Shown here one piece after another: positions 1 through 8,421 of a DNA stretch of 64,000 nucleotides (position 1 is the first letter of the stretch; each line of letters starts with the position of its first letter). The stretch is from Caulobacteraceae bacterium. Lineage in GTDB: Bacteria; Pseudomonadota; Alphaproteobacteria; Caulobacterales; Aquidulcibacteraceae. The notes below the pieces were generated by a model. That model was not told the DNA's origin, searched no databases, and was given only the letters and a program-made list of their open reading frames with translations. The translations under genes and the position numbers were made by a program. Where the stretch lies: NCBI GenBank assembly GCA_016703335.1, contig JADJCG010000004.1:1-64000 (forward strand). Direction: 5' to 3'.

Positions 1-32
1 CGCTTTGTCAGCCACGCCATGCGTGCTGCGAG

Positions 33-716
33 CTATTGAGTTCGCGGGTTGATGATCTCGTCGAGTGCGCCGTCGAATAGCCTATCGGCAGCTTGGTCGG
101 CGTGCGCGGCGGCGGCGTCATCGGGCGCGGGCGCGGAATAGCGTAGCTTTAGGATCCAATCGCCGACGCGTGCGACGCTGGCGCGTGTGTAGGTGCGCAC
201 GCCTTGTTGGGTGATGATGAAGCGCGTGGTGCGACGCAAGGGGAGACCATCTTCGGTGTTACGCGTGCTCTCGCCTGGGTAGCGCGTGGCATTGGCGTTT
301 CGGCCGCGGATGGCGGCTTCAACGCCTGCGATTTGTTCGTCCAAGGTTGAGCCGAACGGGTAGCGCGTGGCGAAGTACCGAATGTGCGCGCCGCCTTCTT
401 CCATCTCGCAGGCGACGTCGTCGCCGCGCGGAATGGTGATTTCGGCGGAATGCGCCGGATCGGTTGGCGGGTTGAAGATGATGAGGCGCCCGCCATCGCC
501 GTTACGCAGGAAGCGGCAGATGAGGCCGCTGCGGGTGTGGCGTACGGTGACGGCGCCGTCGTGGACGAGATCGAAGATGCCGTCGCCGTCTACCTGTTCG
601 ATCATGCCAATGGCGATGGAGCCGGGGGCGGCTTGGGGTTCTTCTTCCGTGCCCTGCGCGAACGCGGGCGGGGCGCTCAATGCGAACGCAAGCGAAAGCA
701 GCAACCGGCGCATCAA
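33..716 (-). CDS. Secreted protein of unknown function
   Basis: The 227-residue product starts with a clear signal peptide (MMRRLLLSLAFALSAPPAFAQ), so it should be exported to the periplasm. The mature part has two cysteines (in SGLICRFL and DDVACEME) that could form a disulfide, and no catalytic motif I recognise. A segment near residue 55 (RHTRSGLICRF) resembles a segment of the broken gene just upstream (RHELTGVVCRV at 799-1429), so the two appear to be tandem paralogues on the same strand. The frame is intact. Function unknown. Confidence 0.7.
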   Translation of the reverse strand: MMRRLLLSLAFALSAPPAFAQGTEEEPQAAPGSIAIGMIEQVDGDGIFDLVHDGAVTVRHTRSGLICRFLRNGDGGRLIIFNPPTDPAHSAEITIPRGDDVACEMEEGGAHIRYFATRYPFGSTLDEQIAGVEAAIRGRNANATRYPGESTRNTEDGLPLRRTTRFIITQQGVRTYTRASVARVGDWILKLRYSAPAPDDAAAAHADQAADRLFDGALDEIINPRTQ

Positions 717-798
717 GTGCGTCCTCCCGAGCGGGAAATTACGGCGCGGCGAGTGAGCTGTCGAGGCGCTGAAACAGGGGATCGGCTTCGGTGACGCG

Positions 799-1429
799 TC
801 AATCGCGCGCTTCGTTCAATTCCCGAAGCGTGGCGCGCCAGCGTTGGAGTGCGTCTTGGTCCCAGCGCGCCGCTTCCTCCTCTGATAGACGCGCGCGGTA
901 GCCATAAATAAAGTCAGCCGTCGATCTCAGCTACGCTCAGCGCAGAAGAAGGGCCTTCGCCTAGATCTCGCGGTAGCGGATGTCGTGACTTGCGGCGCTA
1001 GGCGGTGACCGCCGCCCAGAAGTTGTCAGCGAGATGGTCGGCGCAGGGGCGAGGCAGATGTCGCCGCGACTTTAATCTGCTCGTCGGCGTATTCCCGACG
1101 CTTCGCGAAACACCGGTCGTGTTACGAAAGTCGTCCGTGTAGAAACAGGAAGATGAATCGCCGCGGCGATCATGTTCGCCAACATAGAGCCACATCCGAC
1201 TGCCGACCGGGACGCGGCACACCACGCCTGTCAGTTCATGGCGAAAGGCGAGTTCGGCAGAGGTGCTCGGCTCGGCCGGCGCAAAAGCGCCGGCCGCTTC
1301 GGAGATTTGAATGATCTCGGTGGCGGTCTTTCCCGTCGTGTCGATCGCTGTCAGAGCATTGGCGTCGGGCGTGCTGAATGCGAGGCAAGCAAGCGCCGCG
1401 ATTAGCCGGGGCGCGTTAGCTTGTCCCAC
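799..1429 (-). CDS. Secreted protein, frameshifted, paralogue of the 33-716 product
   Basis: The N-terminal part (start at 1429, GTG, overlapping the end of the MoxR gene by 14 bases) has a signal-peptide-like leader and the segment RHELTGVVCRVPVG, similar to the neighbouring secreted protein. Reading on, coding-like sequence jumps frame several times: KRREYADEQIKVAATS near 1050-1090, then DLGEGPSSALSVAEIDG near 912-962, then a clean C-terminal stretch (YRARLSEEEAARWDQDALQR) ending at a stop at 799. An uninterrupted reading gives only 143 residues and a spurious tail. I read it as one gene of about 210 codons with several indels. Function unknown. Confidence 0.45.
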
Positions 1430-2272
1430 CGCGCTGTTCGCGTCTTGCCAGGAACGCCAAGCGTTCGAAGAGCATGACGTCGGCTTCGTTTTTGAGGAGC
1501 GCGCCGGCGAGGGGTGGGATGAGTTTGCTTGGGTCGCGCTGTTTGAGCGTTTCCGGATCGATGTCGTCGGTGAGCAGAAGCTTTAGCCAGTCGATGAGTT
1601 CGCTGGTGCTGGGCTTCTTCTTCAGGCCGGGCACTTTGCGCATGTCGTAGAAGATTTTGAGGGCTTCGTTGACGAGGCGGGTTTTGACGCCGGGATAGTG
1701 GCTCTCGACGATGGCGCGCATCACGTCTTCGTCGGGAAGCGGATGTAGTGAAAGAAGCAACGGCGGAGGAATGCGTCGGGCAATTCCTTCTCGTTGTTCG
1801 AGGTGATGAGAATGATCGGGCGCACTTTGGCTTTGATGGTGCGATCGAGTTCGTAGACGTAGAATTCCATCCGATCGAGTTCTTGGAGGAGGTCGTTCGG
1901 GAATTCGATGTCGGCTTTGTCGATCTCGTCGATGAGCAGGATTGGGCGCTGTTCGCTTTCGAACGCTTCCCAGAGTTTGCCGCGCTTGATGTAGTTGGCG
2001 ATATCACTGGCGCGCGCGTCGCCGAGCTGAGAGTCGCGCAGACGCATGACGGCGTCATACTCGTAGAGGCCTTGCACGGCCTTCGTCGTCGACTTGATGT
2101 GCCACTCAATCAAGGGCGCGCCGATGGCCTTGGCGACTTCGATCGCCAGCATCGTCTTGCCGGTGCCGGGTTCGCCTTTGACCAGGAGCGGCCGCTCAAG
2201 CGTGATTGCTGCATTGACGGCGACCTTCAGGTCTTCCGTAGCGACATAGTCTTTTGTGCCGTCAAACCGCAT
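1416..2272 (-). CDS. MoxR-family AAA+ ATPase (one frameshift)
   Basis: MoxR-type AAA+ ATPase, a family of chaperone-like ATPases acting in maturation of protein complexes. Walker A is GEPGTGKT at residues 33-40 and Walker B ILLIDEID near 111-118, followed by sensor 1 (ITSNNEKELPDAFLRRC). One missing base near 1733-1736 splits the frame: RCFFHYIRFP should continue as DEDVMRAIVESHYPG. Start chosen at 2272 because AAGGAG lies just upstream; the longer ORF from 2311 adds a non-conserved leader. MoxR genes usually sit beside a VWA (CoxE-like) gene; none is visible here. Confidence 0.85.
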
Positions 2273-2297
2273 GCGCGCTCCTTGCGTCGGGCGGCAG

Positions 2298-3257
2298 TTA
2301 ATGCGTTGCACCGCCCCGGCGCAAGCGCTCGCTCAACGTCGGACGTGGTGCGCGCGGCTGGCAGAGCGAGCAGCGACACGGTTGCTGCAATTGCTCGAGC
2401 ATCTCGCGCATAATTACCGGAATCTCCCCGTAGCGCGGGGCGAGCGGGAGGGGTGGACGCGATGGCGGACGCGGCGGCGCGGGGCGCACGCCAAGCAGCG
2501 TACCGAGTTGCAGCAAGTCGGGATGATCGTTCGGAACATGCGCGTTGCGCGGGCCTTTGACTTCGATGAAGCGCCTCGCGAGCGGCGCTGACGCGCACGC
2601 GACGACGTGACCAACGCCTTCGAGATCGCGCAATACCCAAAACTGGGCGGTACCGCCGAACAACATCGCGCCGTAGCCGCCGGCGCGTGATGTGCGCGCG
2701 AGGCAGTTGTTGAATTCGCGCCCGACGGCGCGCAGTGCGGTGAGCGATGTGACGCGCCGCCAGATGCGGCCGCTGAGCAGGACGATCGACTGGTCGTCAC
2801 ACATCTCGGTGGTGTCGGCGACGCCTTCCCAGACGGCGAGGATGTCGGAGAGTTGCAACGCCTTGCGCGCGGTGTCGTCGAAGTTTGCGTTGGCGATCTT
2901 TGATAGGAAGCGGCGGGCCTCCTTGATGGTGGCGGTGCGCTCCGGCTTGGCGGTTTCGTCCATCGCCGAGAGCCGTTCGACGTCATTGATGCGGCGCGCG
3001 ACTGAATAGAGCCGCGCGGCCATGGCGGGGTTGCGCTGATAGACGCTGATGGTTTCGCCGCGTTTGAGCGCAGCTTCGACCCACACGGGCGCAGCGCTTA
3101 GTTCGGCTTCGGTGGCGGGCCGAAAGCAGCGCGGATTGCACAAGATGCGTTCGCTAGCGAGTTTAGTGTAGCGCTTGGCGACCGTTGGGTTCGTGATCGG
3201 CCGGCTGGTCCGCGCTGCGAGCGCGTTGACCGGGCCGATGTCGAGGACGTTTGGCAA
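2298..3257 (-). CDS. Conserved hypothetical protein, possibly PcfJ-like, with C-terminal Cys cluster
   Basis: 319 residues, intact, no signal peptide or membrane segment. The middle (GREFNNCLARTSRAGGYGAM, then FWVLRDLEGVGHVVACAS and FIEVKGPRNAHVP) has the G..xNCL / exposed-strand / EvkGxxN pattern I associate with PcfJ-like proteins, but this is a weak resemblance. The C-terminal part is proline rich (RPAPPRPPSRPPLPL) and ends with a CRCSLC cysteine group that could bind metal. It lies upstream of the MoxR gene on the same strand with a 25-base gap, so the two may be cotranscribed. Function unknown. Confidence 0.65.
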   Translation of the reverse strand: MPNVLDIGPVNALAARTSRPITNPTVAKRYTKLASERILCNPRCFRPATEAELSAAPVWVEAALKRGETISVYQRNPAMAARLYSVARRINDVERLSAMDETAKPERTATIKEARRFLSKIANANFDDTARKALQLSDILAVWEGVADTTEMCDDQSIVLLSGRIWRRVTSLTALRAVGREFNNCLARTSRAGGYGAMLFGGTAQFWVLRDLEGVGHVVACASAPLARRFIEVKGPRNAHVPNDHPDLLQLGTLLGVRPAPPRPPSRPPLPLAPRYGEIPVIMREMLEQLQQPCRCSLCQPRAPRPTLSERLRRGGATH

Positions 3258-3630
3258 AAGCTCCTCCTTTCCCGCCGAAGCGAGTTCAAAATTGCATCAG
3301 ACGTGGTTCTCCCGTGCGCGCGGGAGCGCATTTTTACGCGCCCGCACGCGGAGCCTCAGGGCTCCGACTTCCGAATTGCTGCTCCCCGCGTCTCCGACTG
3401 CCCCCAGCCGAGCGGTGACCAATCATTTACGTTTCTGTCGCCGAGCGTTCAATCGAGCGGGAGTTGAATGTGAGTGACTGAGGCCCAACCAACACGATCA
3501 TCGCGCTGAGCGTGCACGCGCTGCGAAACGCAACCGAAACGACACGCTTGCGCGGACAATTTGCAACATCCCGTTAACCATCTGCGGCGAGGGTTAACTC
3601 GATGGACTCCCAGAAGCGGGAGGAGGGCAT
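3258..3630. other. Structured intergenic region between divergent genes
   Basis: This 373-base gap separates the minus-strand 2298-3257 gene from flbT. It holds hairpin-forming sequences: CTCCCG-TGCGCG-CGGGAG at 3309-3326 and CGGAGCC-TCAG-GGCTCCG at 3349-3366. Close to flbT two TTAAC half sites occur (near 3575 and 3594), but they are 16 bases apart, not the 7 of a CtrA box. I see no clear sigma-54 or sigma-70 promoter and no coding sequence. Confidence 0.4.
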
Positions 3631-4065
3631 ATGCCGCTGAAACTCTCTTTGCGGCCGGGCGAGAAGTTTGTCGTGAACGGCGCCGTTGTACAAAACGGTG
3701 ACCGCCGCGCTGCGCTCGTTCTGCAGAACAAGGCGTCAGTGCTGCGTGAGAAAGACATCATGCAGCATGACGAGGCCGATACGCCGGCCAAGCGCATCTA
3801 TTTTCCGATCATGCTCATGTACTTGGACGAGATGGGCAGGGAAAAGGCTTACGCTGAGTTTGCCTCGCGATTGGCCGAATTCATGGGCGCTGTAAGAGAT
3901 CCAGCCGTGCTGGCTGAATGCATAGGCGTTTCCAAAGAAGTAATGGGCGGCGAATACTACCGAGCGTTGATGCGCTGCCGGAAACTCATCACTTATGAGG
4001 CCGAGCGCTTGGGACTGGGGCACGATGTCGATACAAGCCTACCAGCGCGCGGCCACGCAGGCTGA
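3631..4065 (+). CDS. flbT: FlbT, flagellin mRNA regulator
   Basis: 144 residues beginning MPLKLSLRPGEKFVVNGAVV, the typical FlbT opening. In Caulobacter FlbT binds the flagellin mRNA leader and limits its translation until the hook is complete, acting against FlaF. The start has a good upstream GGGAGGAGG. The gene overlaps flaF by about 40 bases and lies directly upstream of the flagellin gene, the usual arrangement. The frame is intact. Confidence 0.93.
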   Translation: MPLKLSLRPGEKFVVNGAVVQNGDRRAALVLQNKASVLREKDIMQHDEADTPAKRIYFPIMLMYLDEMGREKAYAEFASRLAEFMGAVRDPAVLAECIGVSKEVMGGEYYRALMRCRKLITYEAERLGLGHDVDTSLPARGHAG

Positions 4066-4372
4066 ACCACCGCGTGATCTCGAGTACCGGGCGTTTGGCC
4101 AAGTCACGGCCGGCCTGGTGCGCGTTAAAGAAGATAAACCACCTTTGGCCGTCGTGCTCGAAGCGCTCGACGCCAATCGTCGTCTTTGGAACGTGCTATC
4201 GGCCGATTGCGCCGCACCTGAGAATAAACTGCCGATCACGCTGCGCGGGCAGATCATCTCGCTTGCTATGTGGGTGGCGCGCTATTCCGGTGAAGTGTTG
4301 CGCGAAGGCGCGGACGTTGAGCCGTTGATCGACATCAATCGCACGATGATGGAAGGCCTGGGCGCGCGCTGA
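4025..4372 (+). CDS. flaF: FlaF, flagellin synthesis/secretion factor
   Basis: 115 residues from the ATG at 4025 (MSIQAYQRAATQAEPPRDLE), matching the FlaF family in length and opening. FlaF is needed for flagellin translation and secretion and opposes FlbT. The conserved core (FGQVTAGL, RRLWNVLSADC, LRGQIISLAMWV) is present. It overlaps the end of flbT, suggesting translational coupling. The longer ORF from 3995 lies wholly inside flbT and was not chosen. Confidence 0.92.
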   Translation: MSIQAYQRAATQAEPPRDLEYRAFGQVTAGLVRVKEDKPPLAVVLEALDANRRLWNVLSADCAAPENKLPITLRGQIISLAMWVARYSGEVLREGADVEPLIDINRTMMEGLGAR

Positions 4373-4375
4373 GCT

Positions 4376-4390
4376 AGGCAATTTTTGCCT
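4376..4390 (+). terminator. Small hairpin after flaF
   Basis: AGGCAA-TTT-TTGCCT forms a perfect 6-bp stem four bases after the flaF stop. There is no T run after it, so it may be a weak terminator or an mRNA-stability hairpin separating flbT-flaF from the flagellin unit. Confidence 0.3.
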
Positions 4391-4485
4391 CTGTAGAATC
4401 ATTTCGGCGCTGACGCGTTGTTAACCCAGGTTCCCTAAAACACTCGCAACGCAAAGCGTCTGACCCTTAGGCGGGGAAGGGCGTG

Positions 4486-4536
4486 CGGAACTTCCGTGCG
4501 GCACCGGACGGCAACGTCCAGCTGGCCAAAATGGCC
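4486..4536 (+). promoter_or_regulatory. Flagellin mRNA leader with three hairpins
   Basis: The leader before the flagellin start holds three small dyads: CGGAA-C-TTCCG (4486-4496), GGACG-GCAA-CGTCC (4506-4519, a GNRA tetraloop) and GGCC-AAAAT-GGCC (4524-4536). In Caulobacter FlbT acts on the flagellin 5' leader, so these are candidate FlbT-responsive structures. AAGGA follows shortly before the ATG at 4566. The promoter itself was not identified; I found no sigma-54 consensus. Confidence 0.4.
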
Positions 4537-4565
4537 GGTTCACTCAAGTCCAGAAGGACACTGAA

Positions 4566-5823
4566 ATGACTAGCGTCAACACGAACTACGGCGCCCTCGT
4601 TGCGCTCCAATCGCTCAACCAAACCACCATGGAACTGGGCCAAGTCCAGAACCGCGTGAACACCGGCCTGAAGGTCGCTTCCGCGAAGGACAACGGCGCT
4701 GTGTTTGCTATCGCTGAAGGCCAACGCTCTCGCGTTGCTTCGCTTGGCGCTGTCATGGACGGCATGGATCGCGCCTCGTCGGTTATCGACGTGGGTCTGT
4801 CGGCCGGTGAAGCTGTCGGCGACATTCTGAAGCAACTGAAGGAAAAGTCCGTCGCCGCTCAAGCGACCGACCTCTCGACCGACCAGCGCGATGCGCTGCA
4901 GGCCGACTTCGACGCGCTGCGCAACCAAGTCGACCAGATCGTCAACGCCGCCACGTTCAACGGCTCGAACCTCGTCAACGGCACCAACAAGACCGGTACG
5001 TCGAACGAATTCACTGTGATGACCACGGACGGCGCCGGCACCGCTGGCGGCACGTACACGATGGCTGGCGCTGCGTTCGCGACCAACGGCCCGTTCTCAG
5101 CGTCCGCGACGTTGGACGACGCCACTGGCCTCACGATCGCTGCTGGTTCGAAGCTCCAGTTCGAAATCACGGCTGGCAACGAAACCACGACCTTCACGGT
5201 CGACATGGCCGGCACTGACACGATCTCCGAATTCGTCGATAGCGTTGCATCGCAATCGAACGGCCGCGTCACCGCGTCGTACGACGACACGACGGGCGTC
5301 ATCAGCTACAGCGCTTCTGAAGCGTTCAAAGTGCTGATGGTCGACAGCGCCGGCGACGGCGTTGACGAAGACGGCTTCTTCGACAAGACGACCGACGACA
5401 CGGGCGCCACCATGACGGCGTCTCCTGGCGGCGGCGGCGGCGGCGCGAACCAACTGACGGTTTCGGGCTTCGACTTCCGTCTTGGCGTTTCTGGTCAAGC
5501 TCTCGCGGGCGTCACCAACTCGCTGAGCCTGAGCTCGGCCGCATCGGCTGAAACGGCCTCGACTGCCATCGACACCGCGCTGACCGCGCTCAACAAGGAC
5601 CTCGCCACGCTCGGTGCGCAATCGAAAGCGGTCGACGTGCAAAAGAGCTTCTTGGGCAAGCTGTCCGACTCGATCGAAGCTGGTATCGGCAACCTCGTCG
5701 ACGCTGACCTCGCCGAAGGAATCGGCCCGCCTGCAAGCTCTGCAAGTTAAGCAGCAACTCGGCGCGCAAGCCTTGTCGATCGCCAACTCGGCGCCGTCGA
5801 TCGTGCTGTCCTTCTTCCGCTAA
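4566..5823 (+). CDS. Flagellin with enlarged central domain (one frameshift)
   Basis: Major filament subunit. The conserved N-terminal D0/D1 region (MTSVNTNYGALVALQSLNQT, then RVNTGLKVASAKDNGAVFAI) and the C-terminal D0 (ARLQALQVKQQLGAQALSI, ending APSIVLSFFR) match alphaproteobacterial flagellins. One extra G near 5715-5720 (GAAGGAATCGG for GAAGAATCGG) shifts the frame and gives a false stop at 5750; the true end is 5823. Restored length is about 418 residues against about 270 for Caulobacter flagellins; the surplus is a Thr/Asp/Gly-rich central insert (about residues 145-300) with a GGGGGG run. Preceded by flbT and flaF. Confidence 0.92.
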
Positions 5824-5840
5824 TAACGGAACACGAAAGA

Positions 5841-5865
5841 GGCGGGGAGCTTCGTGCTCCCCGCC
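5841..5865 (+). terminator. Strong hairpin after the flagellin gene
   Basis: GGCGGGGAGC-TTCGT-GCTCCCCGCC is a perfect 10-bp GC-rich stem 17 bases after the flagellin stop, followed by GATTTC and not a long T run. It probably terminates or protects the abundant flagellin mRNA. Confidence 0.6.
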
Positions 5866-5886
5866 GATTTCGAGCGGGCATGAGTC

Positions 5887-6183
5887 ATGGCCTCCATCAC
5901 TCCTCCCCAGCCGGCGCCAGAGTCACTCTCGCTTCGAGTGCCGTCAGAGCCCGGTCCGGCCGCTGAAGCGGCCAAACGTGCGATCGCCGAACATGCGGCC
6001 GCGCAACGCAGCGAACTTACGCCTCACAAGGTCGCTGTCGCTCTCGATCAAGAGAGCCAACGTTTCATCTCAACCTTGACCGACACGAGCACAGCAGAGA
6101 TGTTGCGAAAATATCCAAGCGAGTCACAGCTTGCGTACTCACGCGCCGTGATGGCTTACCTCCGCGCACAGATCGCGAAGTAA
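5887..6183 (+). CDS. FlaG-like protein
   Basis: 98 residues with a Pro/Ala-rich head and a C-terminal half (VALDQESQRFISTLTDTST, then EMLRKYPSE) that follows the FlaG pattern: a strand, a 'D.xT.EvlRqyPsE' motif and a final helix. FlaG-type proteins influence filament length in other bacteria. Placed directly after the flagellin gene and its hairpin. The frame is intact. The FlaG assignment is by motif only. Confidence 0.6.
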   Translation: MASITPPQPAPESLSLRVPSEPGPAAEAAKRAIAEHAAAQRSELTPHKVAVALDQESQRFISTLTDTSTAEMLRKYPSESQLAYSRAVMAYLRAQIAK

Positions 6184-6217
6184 ACAGAACGTAAATTTAT
6201 TTGTTTCGGATGCGTTT

Positions 6218-6238
6218 GCGTTAACGTTTCGTTAACGC
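6218..6238. promoter_or_regulatory. Perfect palindromic CtrA-type box
   Basis: GCGTTAACG-TTT-CGTTAACGC is a perfect inverted repeat containing TTAA-N7-TTAAC, the full consensus for the Caulobacterales cell-cycle regulator CtrA. It ends 80 bases upstream of the start at 6318, a position suited to the -35 region of a promoter for that gene. Confidence 0.7.
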
Positions 6239-6317
6239 ATTTACTGTTCCTTCACGCCTGCGGCGAAGCGCGCCGCGCGCTTTCTCTGCGCGCGCGATCC
6301 GAAGGAGCAAGCACATC

Positions 6318-7022
6318 ATGGTTTCGAGCATCGTCCCCGGCGCGAACAACACCTCTACGCTCGGTGTGGACACTCGTTTTAGTCGCACTGCGCAGCCGCA
6401 ACGGCGCGACGATGCGACCACTGGCGATAAAGTTGAGCTGAGCAGCGCCGCCATCTCAGGCGCGCGTGAATCTGTTCGCTCAGCGATGGCGCAGGTGCAT
6501 GAGGCGCTGGCTGCGGGTCATGACGCGCAATCGATGTTGGTAAAGCTGCAGACGCTGGCCAAGAGCGGCGACCAGGCCGGCGTCTCGGATTTGCTTTCGG
6601 CTTTTGCGCAGCGCGTTGATTCGGCCATTGGCCGCGGCGCGGTTGTGCTCGCGGGACAAGATGTCGGCGTGCAAGCCGAGCCCGGCGCGAACGAGACGAC
6701 GATCGCCGGCGTGGATCTGCGGCTCGGCGGCGAGACGCTGTTGGTGTCTGCCGACGCGAACGCTGACGATGTGACGCTGCAGGCCGCGCAGAAGTCGATG
6801 GAAAATCTCCAGGCGGCGATGGGCCGCTTGGTGGACTCAGCGCGTGCGCTGGAAGCTCATCAAGGTTTCCTAGGCGCAGCTGAAGCTGGCGCGCGCGGTG
6901 ACTTTGACGCTGATGGCGCGCGCTTGTTGGCGCTGCAGGTTCGTCAGGGGCTTGAGGCTGCTGGCACGGTGAGTATTGCGAACGCCGAACCGCAAGCGGT
7001 GCTTTCGCTCTTCCGCGCCTAA
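6318..7022 (+). CDS. Flagellin C-terminal-half-like protein ('half flagellin')
   Basis: 234 residues. The last 120 or so align by eye with the C-terminal half of the flagellin at 4566: IAGVDLRLGG against VSGFDFRLG, EAHQGFLGA against DVQKSFLGK, LLALQVRQGLEA against LQALQVKQQLGA, and AVLSLFRA against IVLSFFR at the very end. The N-terminal half is not flagellin-like: it lacks the N-terminal D0 helix and the ASAKDNGA motif, and has DKVELSSAAISGA and a helical segment instead. It could be a minor or secreted flagellin-related protein or a regulator that mimics the flagellin C-terminus. AAGGAG precedes the start; a perfect CtrA box lies 80 bases upstream. It ends tail to tail with the next gene with a few bases of overlap. 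Confidence 0.75.
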   Translation: MVSSIVPGANNTSTLGVDTRFSRTAQPQRRDDATTGDKVELSSAAISGARESVRSAMAQVHEALAAGHDAQSMLVKLQTLAKSGDQAGVSDLLSAFAQRVDSAIGRGAVVLAGQDVGVQAEPGANETTIAGVDLRLGGETLLVSADANADDVTLQAAQKSMENLQAAMGRLVDSARALEAHQGFLGAAEAGARGDFDADGARLLALQVRQGLEAAGTVSIANAEPQAVLSLFRA

Positions 7023-8305
7023 AGCGGGCGCCAGTTGTTGGTGCTGATCTCTAAGAGTTCGCTGTCTTCGTAACCGTCGTCGTCGTCCTCGTGATTGAGA
7101 CGACGGACGCCGTCGCGCGTGGCTTGAAAGATCTTGAACAAGATGACCAAGCAGTAGTCCAGCGATGGCGAGCCATGGCGGCGACGGCGAGCGTTAGGTC
7201 AGCGATTGAAGACAAGTTCGCCCCGGGCAGCGAGGTAGCAGGCGGCCATCGCCGGGGCAAGCGCTTGGCGGCCGCGGCGGCGCGATCGCCGGCGGTTTGC
7301 GCAAAGAGGCGCAGACGCGCGAAGTCGCCGGTGGTCGATGCGTGGGTGAGCAGCGTCGCAGCGCCAGCTGCTGAGGTGGCGGCGCTGATGTCGCCGATTT
7401 CGGCCAGCAAGGCGCGCGTGCGCGCGGCAACTTCTGGATTGATGCTCGCAGCAAACGCGACCGAGGCGTTGTCGAAGTCGCTAGGCGAGCCGCGTTCTTC
7501 GGCGCTGACGCGCGCAGCTGTGCGGAAGTTCTCGATCGGCATGGCTTGCGCCAAAAGCGCGTGCAGCTCGGCGGAGAGATCTTCGGGGAAATCTTCGCGG
7601 CGCGTGGCGGCGACGAGGGCGGCAGCGCCTTCGTTCATGCGCGCCGACATGTCGCCAGCGAGGCCGAGGCTGAAGCCGGTAAGTACGAACTGCAGCGGAT
7701 CGGTTTCGGGATCGGCGAGCAGCGCGCGCGCCATCAACTCAAAATCACGCGGATCGCCAAGCGTTGCTGTGGACTGGCTGGAGGGCGGGGGTGGTTGGGC
7801 GAAGTGAAAGCAGTTGGACGTTCGCCTGATACCGCTCGCGCGTGCCGGGCAGGAGAAGTTGCAGTGCGGCGACTTCGATCGCCGCATCGCCGGCGCCATC
7901 GGCAGCGGCGCGGCGCAGCACTTCGGCGCTGCGCGCCGGCAGCATCTCGGCGCCGGACAGCAGGAAGCCGCGCGCGGCGGACGAGTCATTCGCCATCAGC
8001 TCCATGGCGACCATGTTGTCCCATTGGCGCTGACGGTCGAAGTCGACCTGGATCAGGCTGGCGTTGAGCTTCTCGACGCGATCCACGATCGCGCGCGCGT
8101 TCGCTTCGCTGGATTCATACGCATAGAGGTGGTCGCGGTTGATCACGAAGATGCCGGTCGCGGCGGCGAGCGGCAGGAGGAAGAGGCAGAGATTGAAGAC
8201 AAGCCCGGTCCACACGCCCAGAGGGCGTGGCGGACGTCGCCTGTATTCGTGATGCGCGTGAGCCCGGACGGGACGCCACGCACGTGTTGGTTTCGCGTGC
8301 TTCAA
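7019..8305 (-). CDS. Membrane-anchored conserved protein of unknown function (several frameshifts)
   Basis: The N-terminal part (to about 7800) has a transmembrane segment (GLVFNLCLFLLPLAAATGIF) after a basic head, then a periplasmic-looking helical region (RDHLYAYESSEANARAIVDR). An indel near 7800 moves coding to another frame (DPRDFELMARALLADPETDP onward, Ala-rich helices), and further indels near 7080-7250 lead to a clean C-terminus (FQATRDGVRRLNHEDDDD, then LLEISTNNWRPL) whose stop is at 7019. It lies downstream of flbY on the same strand, so it may belong to the flgI-flgJ-flbY operon. The start is uncertain. No known domain recognised. Confidence 0.5.
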
Positions 8306-8421
8306 CTGCTCCGCCCAAAGACCGCCTGCCTCCCTACAAAACCGGCAGGAAAGTCACAGAGCAAGATGAATTACAGGAAAGGCGAAGTTGTCGCCGGATC
8401 AGGGTTTATCCGCGGCGCGCG

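Noticed and set aside
3570..3600. Two TTAAC sites before flbT as a CtrA box
   Set aside because: They are separated by 16 bases, not 7, and point the wrong way for the consensus.
5097..5786. 229-codon minus-strand open frame
   Set aside because: Antisense shadow of the flagellin gene.
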